From Elusimicrobiota bacterium (GTDB taxonomy: Bacteria; Elusimicrobiota; Endomicrobiia; Endomicrobiales; Endomicrobiaceae), in assembly GCA_031274365.1 (NCBI GenBank), contig JAISQF010000019.1, positions 1-64,000 of the forward strand: DNA of 64,000 nt. Reading direction: 5' to 3'. Positions 8,289 through 17,289 of this stretch are shown one piece after another; position 1 is the first letter of the stretch, and every line of letters begins with the position of its first letter. The notes beneath the pieces were generated by a model that was not told the origin of the DNA, ran no database searches, and saw only the letters and a program-made list of their open reading frames with translations. Made by a program: the position numbers and the translations under genes.

Positions 8289-9794
8289 CTATTCTCCTTT
8301 CTCTATAGGATAATTTATCACAGCGCGTTTGAGAGTCTCTTTTATTGACGTCTTATTAATTTGCCTCAAATAATTCTCCACGCTTCCCGCCAAATTTTCA
8401 ATAAGCGTCAAATCCATATTGCTCCAAAAAGATTTATTTGACAAAACGGCGCTTACAATTTCTTTCTCATCAAGATTTTTACTTTGTAAATTATTAAAAA
8501 AATCTATAACTTCAGCGCTGTCTCTAATATCATAAGCTAATCCGTCCTCTCTATTGCCTTTATAAATTCCATCTTTCATTTTGCCTTGATAAAATTTAAT
8601 AAAAGCCGCAAATGCAAACGATAAAAATTCCGGCGGTTTTTGCATTCTTTTACAATATTGCAAAATAGAAGGAATACAGCGAGTGTTAAACTTTGCGCAA
8701 GAATTTAGAGCAATATCTAAAAGAGAATGTTTTAGATAAGGATTTTCAAATCTTTCCAAGACGTTTTTGGCAAAAGAAATTAAATCTTTTTTTGGCAAAT
8801 CCAAAGTCGGCATAATTTCGTCAAAAAGGACGCAATGCAAATAATCGTTAAAAATTTTATCCTGCATTGAATCTAAAACAAATTGATGTCCGGCCAAAAA
8901 TGCGGCGCAAATAAGAGACGTGTGAGCGCCGTTTAATAAGCGCACTTTCATAGAATTATATTCTAAAATATTTTTAACCCATAAAATATTTGCCGAAATC
9001 TTTTCAAAAGGCAGACGGTTTTCCAAATCTTTTCCGCCCTCAATTATCCATAAATTGTAAAGCTCGCTTGCGACAAGCATATCGTCTTTATAACCCAATT
9101 CTTTTTCAATAGTTTCAATTTCTTTTTTATCTTTAGGATAACCGGTAACAATTCTATCGACAAGAGTGTTTGCAAAAACATTGGCGTTGTTAAGCCAAGT
9201 AAAAAAAGATTCTTCATAATTAAAATCTTTTGAAAATTTGATTATATATTCTTTTAATAAATCGGCATTGCATTCGTTTAATTCGCAGGGCAAAAATATC
9301 AACCCTTTATCATTTAGGCCTTTGAAAGTTTTATATCTTTTATACAAAAACACGGCCATTTTTGCGGGAAAAGATTTCGGACATTCGTTTGTCAAATGCG
9401 TTTCAGGAGTATAAACAATCCCCGCTTCCGTCGTGTTTGAAATAACAATTTCTAAATCGGGATTTTCGGCTATTTCTAAAAAAGTTTCAAAATCGTCTTT
9501 AATTTTAACGGCGCGCGATATTGAAGTAATTTGTCTTGAAATTGATACGGGCTTTTCGTTTTTGAGTCCTCTCATTATAAGAGTATAAACGCAGTCCTGA
9601 TCGTTTAGCGCTTTTACTTTTGCGCCCGTAAACGGAGCGCAGACAACTATGCTTCCTTTATATAATCCTTTTTCATTGGCTTCGTCTATCATCCAATCCG
9701 CAAACGCTCTGAGAAAATTTCCGTCGCCGATTTGTAAAACTTTCTCGGAATATTTTCCATAGACTTTTTTAATAACTTCATTTATCTTTTTCAT
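8289..9794 (-). CDS. uxaB: Tagaturonate reductase-like (mannitol dehydrogenase family)
   Basis: UxaB reduces D-tagaturonate to D-altronate with NADH in galacturonate catabolism. The 501-residue protein has the family's N-terminal signature LQIGDGNFLRAFADWMID (about 22-39), the strand VISNTTEAGI, and in the C-terminal helical domain the segment KVRLLNGAHTSLICAAFLAGH, which carries the catalytic region of long-chain polyol dehydrogenases. E. coli UxaB has 483 residues. Other hexuronate genes (uxaA, uxaC, kdgK) are absent here, so a related uronate or polyol substrate is possible. It is the first gene of a two-gene transcript with rmuC. Confidence 0.75.
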   Translation of the reverse strand: MKKINEVIKKVYGKYSEKVLQIGDGNFLRAFADWMIDEANEKGLYKGSIVVCAPFTGAKVKALNDQDCVYTLIMRGLKNEKPVSISRQITSISRAVKIKDDFETFLEIAENPDLEIVISNTTEAGIVYTPETHLTNECPKSFPAKMAVFLYKRYKTFKGLNDKGLIFLPCELNECNADLLKEYIIKFSKDFNYEESFFTWLNNANVFANTLVDRIVTGYPKDKKEIETIEKELGYKDDMLVASELYNLWIIEGGKDLENRLPFEKISANILWVKNILEYNSMKVRLLNGAHTSLICAAFLAGHQFVLDSMQDKIFNDYLHCVLFDEIMPTLDLPKKDLISFAKNVLERFENPYLKHSLLDIALNSCAKFNTRCIPSILQYCKRMQKPPEFLSFAFAAFIKFYQGKMKDGIYKGNREDGLAYDIRDSAEVIDFFNNLQSKNLDEKEIVSAVLSNKSFWSNMDLTLIENLAGSVENYLRQINKTSIKETLKRAVINYPIEKGE

Positions 9795-10081
9795 TTGTTT
9801 TTTCTCCCGTATGAAATGATAATTCTAAAATCCGCGCATCAATTAAAAAGTTAAACATTTCATCACCTTTATTTTATTTTATTTTTTGCCCGGCAACTTC
9901 ATATAATTATCAGCATAGACATTGACTTAAATTAAGAGACAAATAAGATGAACTAATTTAATAAATTGTATCATAAGGTTTTATATAAATAAAATTCATC
10001 AATATTTTTTAATTTTGTATAGTCTTTATAATTGAGACTGCGGATTTATTATGTGATTATAACACACAAAAGGAGAATTTT

Positions 10082-11053
10082 TTGATTAAAGAAATACAAA
10101 TAGGAAATGTCGTTATTAAAAACAATTTAGCTTTAGCGCCTATGGCCGGGATTACGGATATGCCTTTAAGACTACTTGCAAAAGAAGGGGGCGCCGGTCT
10201 TGTATATTCGGAAATGGTCTCGGCAAAAGCTCTTTTTTATACCGACGAGAAAAGCAAAAGATTATTGAGAATATCCGATAAAGAAAGACCTGTTGCCGCG
10301 CAAATTTTTGGCGCCGACGCAAAAGATATGGAAATAGCGGCAAAAATTGTTGAGGATTTGGGAGCCGACATAGTGGATATAAATTTAGGCTGTCCCGTTA
10401 GAAAAATAATAAAGTCTGGCGCGGGAGCAAAACTTTTAACAAATGAAAAACTGATTGCGGAAATTTTAGAAAGAGTCGTAAAAAGCGTAAAAATTCCGGT
10501 GACAATTAAAACAAGAATCGGACTTATACAAGGTCAAGATGCGGCGGGGGAAATTATACAAATAGCTCAAAAGTGCGGAATAGCGATGGCTGCCGTGCAT
10601 GCAAGATACGCTTGTTTTGGCCATTTGGGCGAACCTGATATAGAGGCTTTTAGAAGAGCTTGTGAAAATGCAAAAATTCCCGTTTTTGCAAACGGCGGAA
10701 TTGTTGACGAGATAAACGCTAAAAAATTTTTAGAGATTCCAAATTGCGCGGGCTTGATGATTGGAAGAGGAGCCATAGCTAATTATAATATTTTTAATAA
10801 TTTGGCGGCATACTTTAATGAAAACAAAAAACCTAAAAAAGAAAATTTGAAAACAAGAATGCTTTGGTTAAAAACGCATGCGGAAAGTTCTATGAAATAT
10901 TATCCAAATCAAAAAGGATTGACGGTTATGAGAAAAATATTTCCATATTATGTCAAAGGTCTGCCAAACGCCTCAAGCATAAAAGACAGATTTAATAAAA
11001 TTTCCACGATAAAAGAATTCAATGAGATATTAAAAGATATTGAAAGCGCATAA
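10082..11053 (+). CDS. dus: tRNA-dihydrouridine synthase (DusB-like)
   Basis: This FMN enzyme reduces uridine to dihydrouridine in tRNA D-loops. The 323-residue TIM barrel shows the N-terminal APMAGITDMPLR motif, the catalytic Cys104 in NLGCPVRK, and the FMN-phosphate loop FANGGI and MIGRGAI in the second half, followed by the helical tRNA-binding domain. The start is a TTG at 10082, chosen because AAAGGAGA lies 5-6 nt upstream and no ATG fits better. It is transcribed divergently from the uxaB-like gene. Confidence 0.92.
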   Translation: MIKEIQIGNVVIKNNLALAPMAGITDMPLRLLAKEGGAGLVYSEMVSAKALFYTDEKSKRLLRISDKERPVAAQIFGADAKDMEIAAKIVEDLGADIVDINLGCPVRKIIKSGAGAKLLTNEKLIAEILERVVKSVKIPVTIKTRIGLIQGQDAAGEIIQIAQKCGIAMAAVHARYACFGHLGEPDIEAFRRACENAKIPVFANGGIVDEINAKKFLEIPNCAGLMIGRGAIANYNIFNNLAAYFNENKKPKKENLKTRMLWLKTHAESSMKYYPNQKGLTVMRKIFPYYVKGLPNASSIKDRFNKISTIKEFNEILKDIESA

Positions 11054-11485
11054 ATATCAAAAACAAATTTATAATTCCGGCAGTAATGACGGCACTTGCT
11101 TTTATTTTTTATGTTTTCTTTTTTAGTTTTTTGACTTCAGCCGCTAAGGACAATCGCTTATATTTTTTTGGCATTTGCCAAACTCGCCGCCCCTGCGCAT
11201 AACGACATAAGGAAGGGCGGCTCACACAGTGTCAAATGATAATCCAAAAAAATATTTCGCTCATAGACATGTCCTTTTAAGGCGGCTTGCGCAAAAAACT
11301 TTATATAAATAAAGACACGACAAAATAATTAAATTATGCTGTAAGTTCATTTAACCTATCATTATAAAAAGTCTATTATGTTAAGAGATTTAACATTCCG
11401 ACAACGGCATACGATTTTTATGATATAATCGTCAGATATAAAAAGCCGGCAAATCTCATTCTAAGAGAGGAAAATTAAAACGAAA
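11054..11485. other. Intergenic region dus-valS with hairpins and extended -10 promoter
   Basis: No supportable gene lies in these 432 nt. I see a GTAATGACGG element (11093-11102) of the kind scattered in other gaps, a small hairpin TTTGGC-ATTT-GCCAAA (11167-11182), and a GC-rich inverted repeat GCCGCCC...GGGCGGC (11186-11221). An extended -10 TGATATAAT (11421-11429), 57 nt before valS, is the likely valS promoter with no clear -35. I looked for a T-box leader before valS and did not recognise one. Confidence 0.55.
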
Positions 11486-14152
11486 ATGGAAAAAGTTTAT
11501 AGCGCAAAAGAAGTTGAGGCAAAGTGGAGCAAATATTGGATTGACAATAAAACTTTCTCGGCAAAACCGGATAAAAACAAAAAACCTTTTACAATAGTAA
11601 TTCCTCCTCCAAATATAACGGGCGTTTTGCATATGGGACATGCCTTAAACAATACTCTGCAAGACATAATAATAAGGTTTAAGAAAATGAGCGGATTTAA
11701 CGCTTTGTGGGTGCCGGGAACCGATCACGGCGGCATAGCCACGCAAAGCGTAGTTGAGAAAATTCTAAAAAAAGAAGGTAAAACTAAATTTGATTTGGGC
11801 AGAGAAAAGTTTTTAGAAAAGATGCGGGCTTGGCGTAAAGAAACAGGCGATTCTATTTTAGAACAATTAAAAAAACTCGGCTGCGGACTTGATTGGGATA
11901 GGACGGCTTTTACTATGGACGAGAGCCGCTCAAAAGCGGTTCAAAAAGCTTTCATAAAATTATTTGACAAAGGATTGATTTACCGCGGGAAAAGGCTTGT
12001 CAATTGGTGTCCTCATTGCGGCACGGCCTTATCCGATATTGAAGTTGAATACGAAAATGAAAAAAGCAATTTATGGTATATAAAATATCCTTTTTCCGAC
12101 GGAAGCGGTTATATAACGGTCGCCACGACAAGACCGGAAACAATGCTTGGAGATACTGCCGTCGCCGTTAATCCCGACGATACAAGATACTTAAAAGTCA
12201 GTCAAAAAACTATAAAACTTCCTCTTATCGACAGAGAAATCAAAATCGTTAAAGATTTCACAATTGAAAAAGAGTTTGGAACGGGGGCTGTAAAAGTAAC
12301 GCCGGCTCACGATGCAAATGACGACGCCATAGCAAAACGGCATAATCTTGAATACATTGAAATTATAGACGCGCAAGGCAAGATGATAAATGTTCCCGAT
12401 AAATATAAAGGATTATCGGTTTCTGACGCGAGAAAAGCTATCGTGGCGGATTTGCAAGAGCAGGGATTTATAGAAAAGATTGAGGATTATTCTCATTCCG
12501 TCGGCAGATGTTATCGTTGTATGACTACTATAGAACCTCTGATGTCTTGGCAATGGTTTTTAAATGTTGACGATATGTCAAAGAGAGCCGTCAAAGCCGC
12601 AAAAAACAAAGAGACAAAATTTTATCCTCAAAGCTGGGAAAAGCCTTATACCTTGTGGCTTGAAAATTTGAGAGATTGGTGTATTAGCCGCCAGATTTGG
12701 TGGGGACATAGAATTCCCGTATATTATTGCGTAAATGAAAAAGGCGAAAAAAATTCCTGCAAACCCATAGCGGCTTATGAAAAACCAAAAAAATGTCCCG
12801 AATGCTCGGGCGAATTTTTCTTACAAGATAACGATGTTTTGGACACTTGGTTTTCTTCCGCTTTATGGCCGTTTAGCGTTTTTAATTGGGGTCAAAACGA
12901 TACGAATACAAATGAGGACTTAAATTATTTTTATCCCACTTCAACTTTGGTAACAGGCCATGAAATTCTTTATCTCTGGGTGGCAAGAATGGTTCAATTC
13001 GGTTTGGAGTTTATTGACGATATTCCTTTTAGCGACATTTTCTTAAACGGAATAGTCAGAGACAAACACGGAAAAAAAATGTCTAAAACTTTAGGAAATG
13101 TCGTCGATCCAATTTTAATAATGGATAAATTCGGAACGGACGCTTTAAGATTTGCTTTATCGCAAGCGGCTGTGCCGGGAAGAGATATGCAAATTTCAGA
13201 CGAGAATTTTTTATCCGCAAGAAATTTTGCAAATAAAATTTGGAATGCGTCAAGATTTATCATAATGAATTCCTCGGAAGCCGGAGAGCTTGATAAAAAT
13301 ATAAAACCAAAAGAGCTTGCGGATAGATGGATTTTGGACGAATTTGAGGATTTATCCGCAAAAGTTCAGCTTAACTTTACAAATTACGATATAGACAAAG
13401 CGGCAAGAGAATTATACGATTTTTTATGGACAAAATTTTGCGATTGGTATATAGAGCTTTCTAAAATTAGAATCGCTTCGACTAATATCGACGAGAAAAA
13501 ACAAGTTCTTTCAATTTTAATTTATGTCTTAAAAGGAACATTGCAGCTTTTATCGCCTATTATGCCATTTATCACTTCAGAAATTTGGGAGATACTCAAC
13601 GAGAATTCTAAAGAAACAAAAATAATAAGCGAGACGATTTTTCCTTTGGTGAAAAACAAAAAAGAAGTAATTTCTATATCTCAGCAAGAGATGAAAATTG
13701 TTCAGGATATTATCGTAAAAATAAGAACTTTGCGCAGCCAGACAAATATTGCTCCCGGACTTGAAATCAAAGCCATATTTAATATTTTAGACGACGCTAA
13801 ATCGCTTGGCGCTAAAAACAATCAAGGATATATAAAAACTCTCGCAAAGCTTAATGCGATAGAATTTACAAAAGATATAAAGAGACCGAAAAATTCCGCG
13901 ATGACTGTCGTAAGCGGTTTTGAAATTTTTCTTCCGCTTGAGGGATTAATTGATATAAGCAAAGAGAAAAATCGTCTCCAAAAAGAGATATCAAACGCCA
14001 AGGGAGAAATAGAAAGAACGACAAAAAAATTAGAAAACACGAGTTTTTTAGAACGCGCTCCAAAAGAGGAAATAAAAAAAATACGGGATAGATCGGAAGA
14101 AGCGCGCCTTAAAATTGAAAAAATAAAAGAAAATTTAGATTTCTTACAATGA
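11486..14152 (+). CDS. valS: Valyl-tRNA synthetase
   Basis: ValS charges tRNA-Val. The 888-residue class I synthetase has HMGH at 49-52 within PPPNITGVLHMGH, the valine-specific PGTDHGGIATQ, an editing (CP1) domain with TTRPETMLGDTAV, and KMSKT at 531-535 (Thr in place of the usual last Ser, a common variant). A C-terminal coiled coil (about 805-885) begins at LIDISKEKNRLQKEI, as in bacterial ValRS. Two Cys pairs (CPHCG and CPECSG) are visible. It is first in the plus-strand run valS-rdgB-rpmB-recG-ABC-F. Confidence 0.97.
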   Translation: MEKVYSAKEVEAKWSKYWIDNKTFSAKPDKNKKPFTIVIPPPNITGVLHMGHALNNTLQDIIIRFKKMSGFNALWVPGTDHGGIATQSVVEKILKKEGKTKFDLGREKFLEKMRAWRKETGDSILEQLKKLGCGLDWDRTAFTMDESRSKAVQKAFIKLFDKGLIYRGKRLVNWCPHCGTALSDIEVEYENEKSNLWYIKYPFSDGSGYITVATTRPETMLGDTAVAVNPDDTRYLKVSQKTIKLPLIDREIKIVKDFTIEKEFGTGAVKVTPAHDANDDAIAKRHNLEYIEIIDAQGKMINVPDKYKGLSVSDARKAIVADLQEQGFIEKIEDYSHSVGRCYRCMTTIEPLMSWQWFLNVDDMSKRAVKAAKNKETKFYPQSWEKPYTLWLENLRDWCISRQIWWGHRIPVYYCVNEKGEKNSCKPIAAYEKPKKCPECSGEFFLQDNDVLDTWFSSALWPFSVFNWGQNDTNTNEDLNYFYPTSTLVTGHEILYLWVARMVQFGLEFIDDIPFSDIFLNGIVRDKHGKKMSKTLGNVVDPILIMDKFGTDALRFALSQAAVPGRDMQISDENFLSARNFANKIWNASRFIIMNSSEAGELDKNIKPKELADRWILDEFEDLSAKVQLNFTNYDIDKAARELYDFLWTKFCDWYIELSKIRIASTNIDEKKQVLSILIYVLKGTLQLLSPIMPFITSEIWEILNENSKETKIISETIFPLVKNKKEVISISQQEMKIVQDIIVKIRTLRSQTNIAPGLEIKAIFNILDDAKSLGAKNNQGYIKTLAKLNAIEFTKDIKRPKNSAMTVVSGFEIFLPLEGLIDISKEKNRLQKEISNAKGEIERTTKKLENTSFLERAPKEEIKKIRDRSEEARLKIEKIKENLDFLQ

Positions 14153-14158
14153 GGATTT

Positions 14159-14752
14159 ATGAAAGAATTTATTTTGGCTACGGGAAACAAAGATAAAATT
14201 AAAGAAATAAAATCCGCATTAAAAGATTTAAACATAAAAATTATTCCTTTATCAGATTTTAAGAACTTTCCAAAAACTATAGAGGACGGATTAACTTTAG
14301 AGTATAACGCCGTAAAAAAAGCAAAAGAGGCGGCAATTTTTTTTAACAAATGGGCTATAGCCGACGATACTGGGCTTGAAGTTGATCACTTAAACGGAGC
14401 GCCGGGCGTTTATTCGGCAAGATATGCCGGCAAAAACTGTTCTTACGACGACAATAACAATAAACTCTTAAAAGAGTTGGAAAGCGTCAAGAAAGATGAA
14501 AGAAAAGCAAAATTTAGATGCGTGATAGCGATTGCAAATCCCGCAGGCGATATTAAAATAGCGCAGGGAGAAATAGAAGGATTTATTGCCGCGCAAAAAT
14601 CGGGAAACGGAGGTTTTGGTTATGATCCGATTTTTTTTATTCCTCAATATAATAAAACTTTTGCCGAACTTTCTTGTGAGGAAAAAAATAAAATAAGCCA
14701 TCGCGGAAAGGCTTTGAACGAAGCTAAAAAAATATTAAAGGAAATAGAATAA
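14159..14752 (+). CDS. rdgB: XTP/dITP diphosphatase (Ham1/RdgB family)
   Basis: This enzyme hydrolyses non-canonical purine triphosphates (ITP, XTP) to keep them out of DNA and RNA. The 197-residue protein opens with the family signature LATGNKDKIKEI and continues with ADDTGLEVDHLNGAPGVYSA, including the catalytic Asp in DDTG. The C-terminal half has GFGYDPIF and SHRGKAL. Length matches the family (about 197 in E. coli). It begins 6 nt after valS and is probably co-transcribed. Confidence 0.95.
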   Translation: MKEFILATGNKDKIKEIKSALKDLNIKIIPLSDFKNFPKTIEDGLTLEYNAVKKAKEAAIFFNKWAIADDTGLEVDHLNGAPGVYSARYAGKNCSYDDNNNKLLKELESVKKDERKAKFRCVIAIANPAGDIKIAQGEIEGFIAAQKSGNGGFGYDPIFFIPQYNKTFAELSCEEKNKISHRGKALNEAKKILKEIE

Positions 14753-14831
14753 TAAAATAGCGGTATAAAATTTGCCGTTTATCGTCTATTTTTTATATAC
14801 TCAAAATAGAATTAAATTTATGGAGGATAAA

Positions 14832-15023
14832 ATGTCTTATAAATGTATAGTATGTCAAAAAGGATCTAGTTCGGGAAATACGATAAGTCATTCTCACAAG
14901 GCGTCAAAAAGATTGTTTAGACCAAACTTGCAAAATTTGAGAATTATACTTAACGGAAAGAAAACCCGCGGTTATGTCTGCACTTCCTGTATAAGATCCA
15001 ACAAAATTCAGAAAGCATTATAA
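14832..15023 (+). CDS. rpmB: 50S ribosomal protein L28
   Basis: A 63-residue basic ribosomal protein of the large subunit. It keeps a four-cysteine zinc-ribbon pattern, CIVC near the start and CTSC near the end, so this is the zinc-binding form of L28. The signature [16 protein letters not shown] is typical. I chose the ATG at 14832 because TGGAGG sits 9 nt upstream and the protein then starts MSYKC as L28 should. The in-frame ATG at 14772 would add 20 residues of unrelated hydrophobic sequence. A terminator follows. Confidence 0.93.
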   Translation: MSYKCIVCQKGSSSGNTISHSHKASKRLFRPNLQNLRIILNGKKTRGYVCTSCIRSNKIQKAL

Positions 15024-15052
15024 AAAATCCTATTTGTCTAATTTTTAAAAAG

Positions 15053-15088
15053 ACAGCCTTTTATACAAATAAGAGGCTGCCTTTTTTT
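15053..15088 (+). terminator. Rho-independent terminator after rpmB
   Basis: CAGCCT and AGGCTG form a stem with a 14-nt AT-rich loop and a run of seven T's on the plus strand, 30 nt after the L28 stop codon. recG therefore probably has its own promoter or depends on read-through. Confidence 0.8.
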
Positions 15089-15175
15089 ATACTAAACGGC
15101 GCAAGATGAAAAACTAATCAATACAAGGGCGCAATATGCGGCAAGAGGCATTTACTTTATTGAGAGGATTTGAAA

Positions 15176-17275
15176 ATGGATTTAGAAAGCGGCGTTCAAT
15201 ATCTTAAGGGAATAGGTCCAAAAAAAGCATTGGGCTTTGAAAAACTCGGCATAAAAACAATTGCCGACCTATTGCTTTTTTTCCCAATTCAATATCAAGA
15301 CAGAGCTAAAATACAGCCTATTTCAGACATTGTTTTTGATTTGCCGGTATGTATTTTTGGAAGAGTGGGAGGCTTTTTTGAGAGGAAACTTTCAATGAAT
15401 CTTTTCATTGCGGATATTGAAATTTTTGACAATACTGGAAAAACTTATGCGAGATTTTTTAGAAAGAAGAATCCTTATTCTCAATTTGACGCTTTTGCCG
15501 GTATAAAGAGAGCTTTTGAATTTGGAAAATTTGCTTACATTTTCGGGGACGCAAAATCGGAATTGGGAGCAAGATACATCTCCGTTAACGATTATGAAAT
15601 AGTTGAAAATCCAAATATTTCCCCTCAAGCGTTTAACAAACTCATACCCGTCTATCCCGGCACTGAAAGTCTTTCTCAAAAAAACATAAGAGAAACTGTA
15701 AAATTTGCTTTGGACGAATTTGGCAAACATTATCCCGACATATCAAATATAATTCCTCAATTTAACGCCGTGCAAAACATTAAATCTTATCAAGCCGTCC
15801 AACAAATCCATTATCCGCCGAGTTTAGAGCAAGCCGAAAACGCAAGACGAGCTTTTGCAATGCAGGAATTTATAATCCTTGAAACTGCGCTTGCGCTTTC
15901 AAGAAGCGCAAATAAAATTTTACAAAAGAAACAAAAATATAAAATAGAAAAAACTCTCCTAACTCCGTTTAGAGAAAAGTTAAAATTTGATTTCACAAAA
16001 TCTCAAAAGAAATGTATAAATGAAATTTTTGCCGATATGCAAAACCCTTCTCCGATGAACAGAATGCTTATGGGCGACGTGGGTTCGGGAAAAACGATCG
16101 TGGCTTTGAGCGCCATTTTGCTTGCCGTCGAAAATTCCTATCAAACTATGATTATTGCTCCGACTGAAATTCTTGCCGAACAACATTTTACAGTCCTCTC
16201 GTCTATTCTTGAGGGATTAAATATTAAAATTGCGCTTTTGACTTCATCTACTCTATCTAAAAAGAAAAACCGCGAAACAATTCTTTCAGAAATAGAAAAC
16301 GGTTTAATAGACATAGCAATCGGAACACATTCGCTGATAGAGGACAGAATAAAATTCAAAGACATAGCTTTAATTGTAATTGACGAGCAGCACAGATTTG
16401 GCGTTATGCAAAAAATGTCGGCTTTGGATAAAGCCGAAAATCCCGACATTCTGATGATGACCGCCACGCCCATACCGCGCACTCTTGCAATGACGGCTTA
16501 TGGAGAAATGGATATGTCGGTAATTTCAGAACTTCCGCCCGGGCGCATTCCGATAAAAACGCAATATACGACGGAAGAAGCGGCTTATAATTTTACAATT
16601 GAAGAATTAAAAAAAGGCGGACAGGCTTATATAGTTTATCCCATTATAGACGAGTCGGATAAATCTCAGCTTAAATCCGCAACTAACGCCGCGGAAATTC
16701 TTTCAAAAACTTATTTCAAAAATTTCAAAACGGGACTTTTGCACGGACGAATGAAACAAGATGAAAAAAATGAAATAATGCGCAAATTCAAAAACAAAGA
16801 TTTTGATATTTTAATCTCAACAACCGTCATTGAAGTCGGCATAGACGTTCCAAACGCCTCGATAATGATAATAGAAAACGCCGCAAGTTTCGGACTATCA
16901 AACTTACATCAATTGCGCGGACGAGTCGGCAGAGGAAACAGACAGTCTTTTTGTTTTCTGCTTGGACAAATAACTAATGAGAATGCCCAGCGTAGAATTA
17001 ACATAATGACTAAAACTAATAACGGTTTTGAAATTGCCGAAGAAGATCTAAAAATCAGAGGTCCCGGGGAATTATTAGGAACTCTTCAGCACGGTTTTTT
17101 AGATTTTAAGGCGGGAAATCTTATAAAAGACGCAGACATTATAGATTTTGCAAAAGATTTTGCAAGAAAACTCATTGACGAAGATCCCTCGTTAAACAAT
17201 TCTGAAAACTTAGAGTTAAAAAAACTCATACTTAAAAATTTTTCAAAGAAATTAAAATTAGTAAATATAGGATAG
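15176..17275 (+). CDS. recG: ATP-dependent DNA helicase RecG
   Basis: RecG remodels stalled replication forks and branched DNA. The protein (699 residues from the chosen start) has an N-terminal helix-hairpin-helix-like start (LKGIGPKKALGFEKLGI), the OB-fold wedge domain (about 60-150), then superfamily 2 helicase motifs: Walker A GDVGSGKT (300-307), DEQHRFG, TATPIPRTLA, and RGRVGRG in the second RecA domain. The start is the ATG at 15176, 7-8 nt after GAGAGGA, rather than the TTG two codons earlier. Length agrees with E. coli RecG (693). Confidence 0.96.
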   Translation: MDLESGVQYLKGIGPKKALGFEKLGIKTIADLLLFFPIQYQDRAKIQPISDIVFDLPVCIFGRVGGFFERKLSMNLFIADIEIFDNTGKTYARFFRKKNPYSQFDAFAGIKRAFEFGKFAYIFGDAKSELGARYISVNDYEIVENPNISPQAFNKLIPVYPGTESLSQKNIRETVKFALDEFGKHYPDISNIIPQFNAVQNIKSYQAVQQIHYPPSLEQAENARRAFAMQEFIILETALALSRSANKILQKKQKYKIEKTLLTPFREKLKFDFTKSQKKCINEIFADMQNPSPMNRMLMGDVGSGKTIVALSAILLAVENSYQTMIIAPTEILAEQHFTVLSSILEGLNIKIALLTSSTLSKKKNRETILSEIENGLIDIAIGTHSLIEDRIKFKDIALIVIDEQHRFGVMQKMSALDKAENPDILMMTATPIPRTLAMTAYGEMDMSVISELPPGRIPIKTQYTTEEAAYNFTIEELKKGGQAYIVYPIIDESDKSQLKSATNAAEILSKTYFKNFKTGLLHGRMKQDEKNEIMRKFKNKDFDILISTTVIEVGIDVPNASIMIIENAASFGLSNLHQLRGRVGRGNRQSFCFLLGQITNENAQRRINIMTKTNNGFEIAEEDLKIRGPGELLGTLQHGFLDFKAGNLIKDADIIDFAKDFARKLIDEDPSLNNSENLELKKLILKNFSKKLKLVNIG

Positions 17276-17289
17276 GAATAGGAGGATAT

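Noticed and set aside
11116-11181. Minus-strand short frame MPKKYKRLSLAAEVKKLKKKT
   Set aside because: It recalls the ends of transposase OrfA proteins but is only 21 codons and coincides with a hairpin and AT-rich DNA. Not enough to call an IS remnant.
11054-11485. T-box riboswitch before valS
   Set aside because: No specifier stem, T-box sequence or antiterminator pair was recognised. The lineage guess also does not predict one.
13822-14349. 175-codon minus-strand frame across the valS end and rdgB start
   Set aside because: It is antisense to two well-conserved genes, with composition typical of an AT-rich shadow frame.
14772-14831. Upstream in-frame ATG that would lengthen L28 by 20 residues
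   Set aside because: No ribosome site, non-ribosomal hydrophobic sequence, and the 14832 start has TGGAGG and matches L28 proteins.
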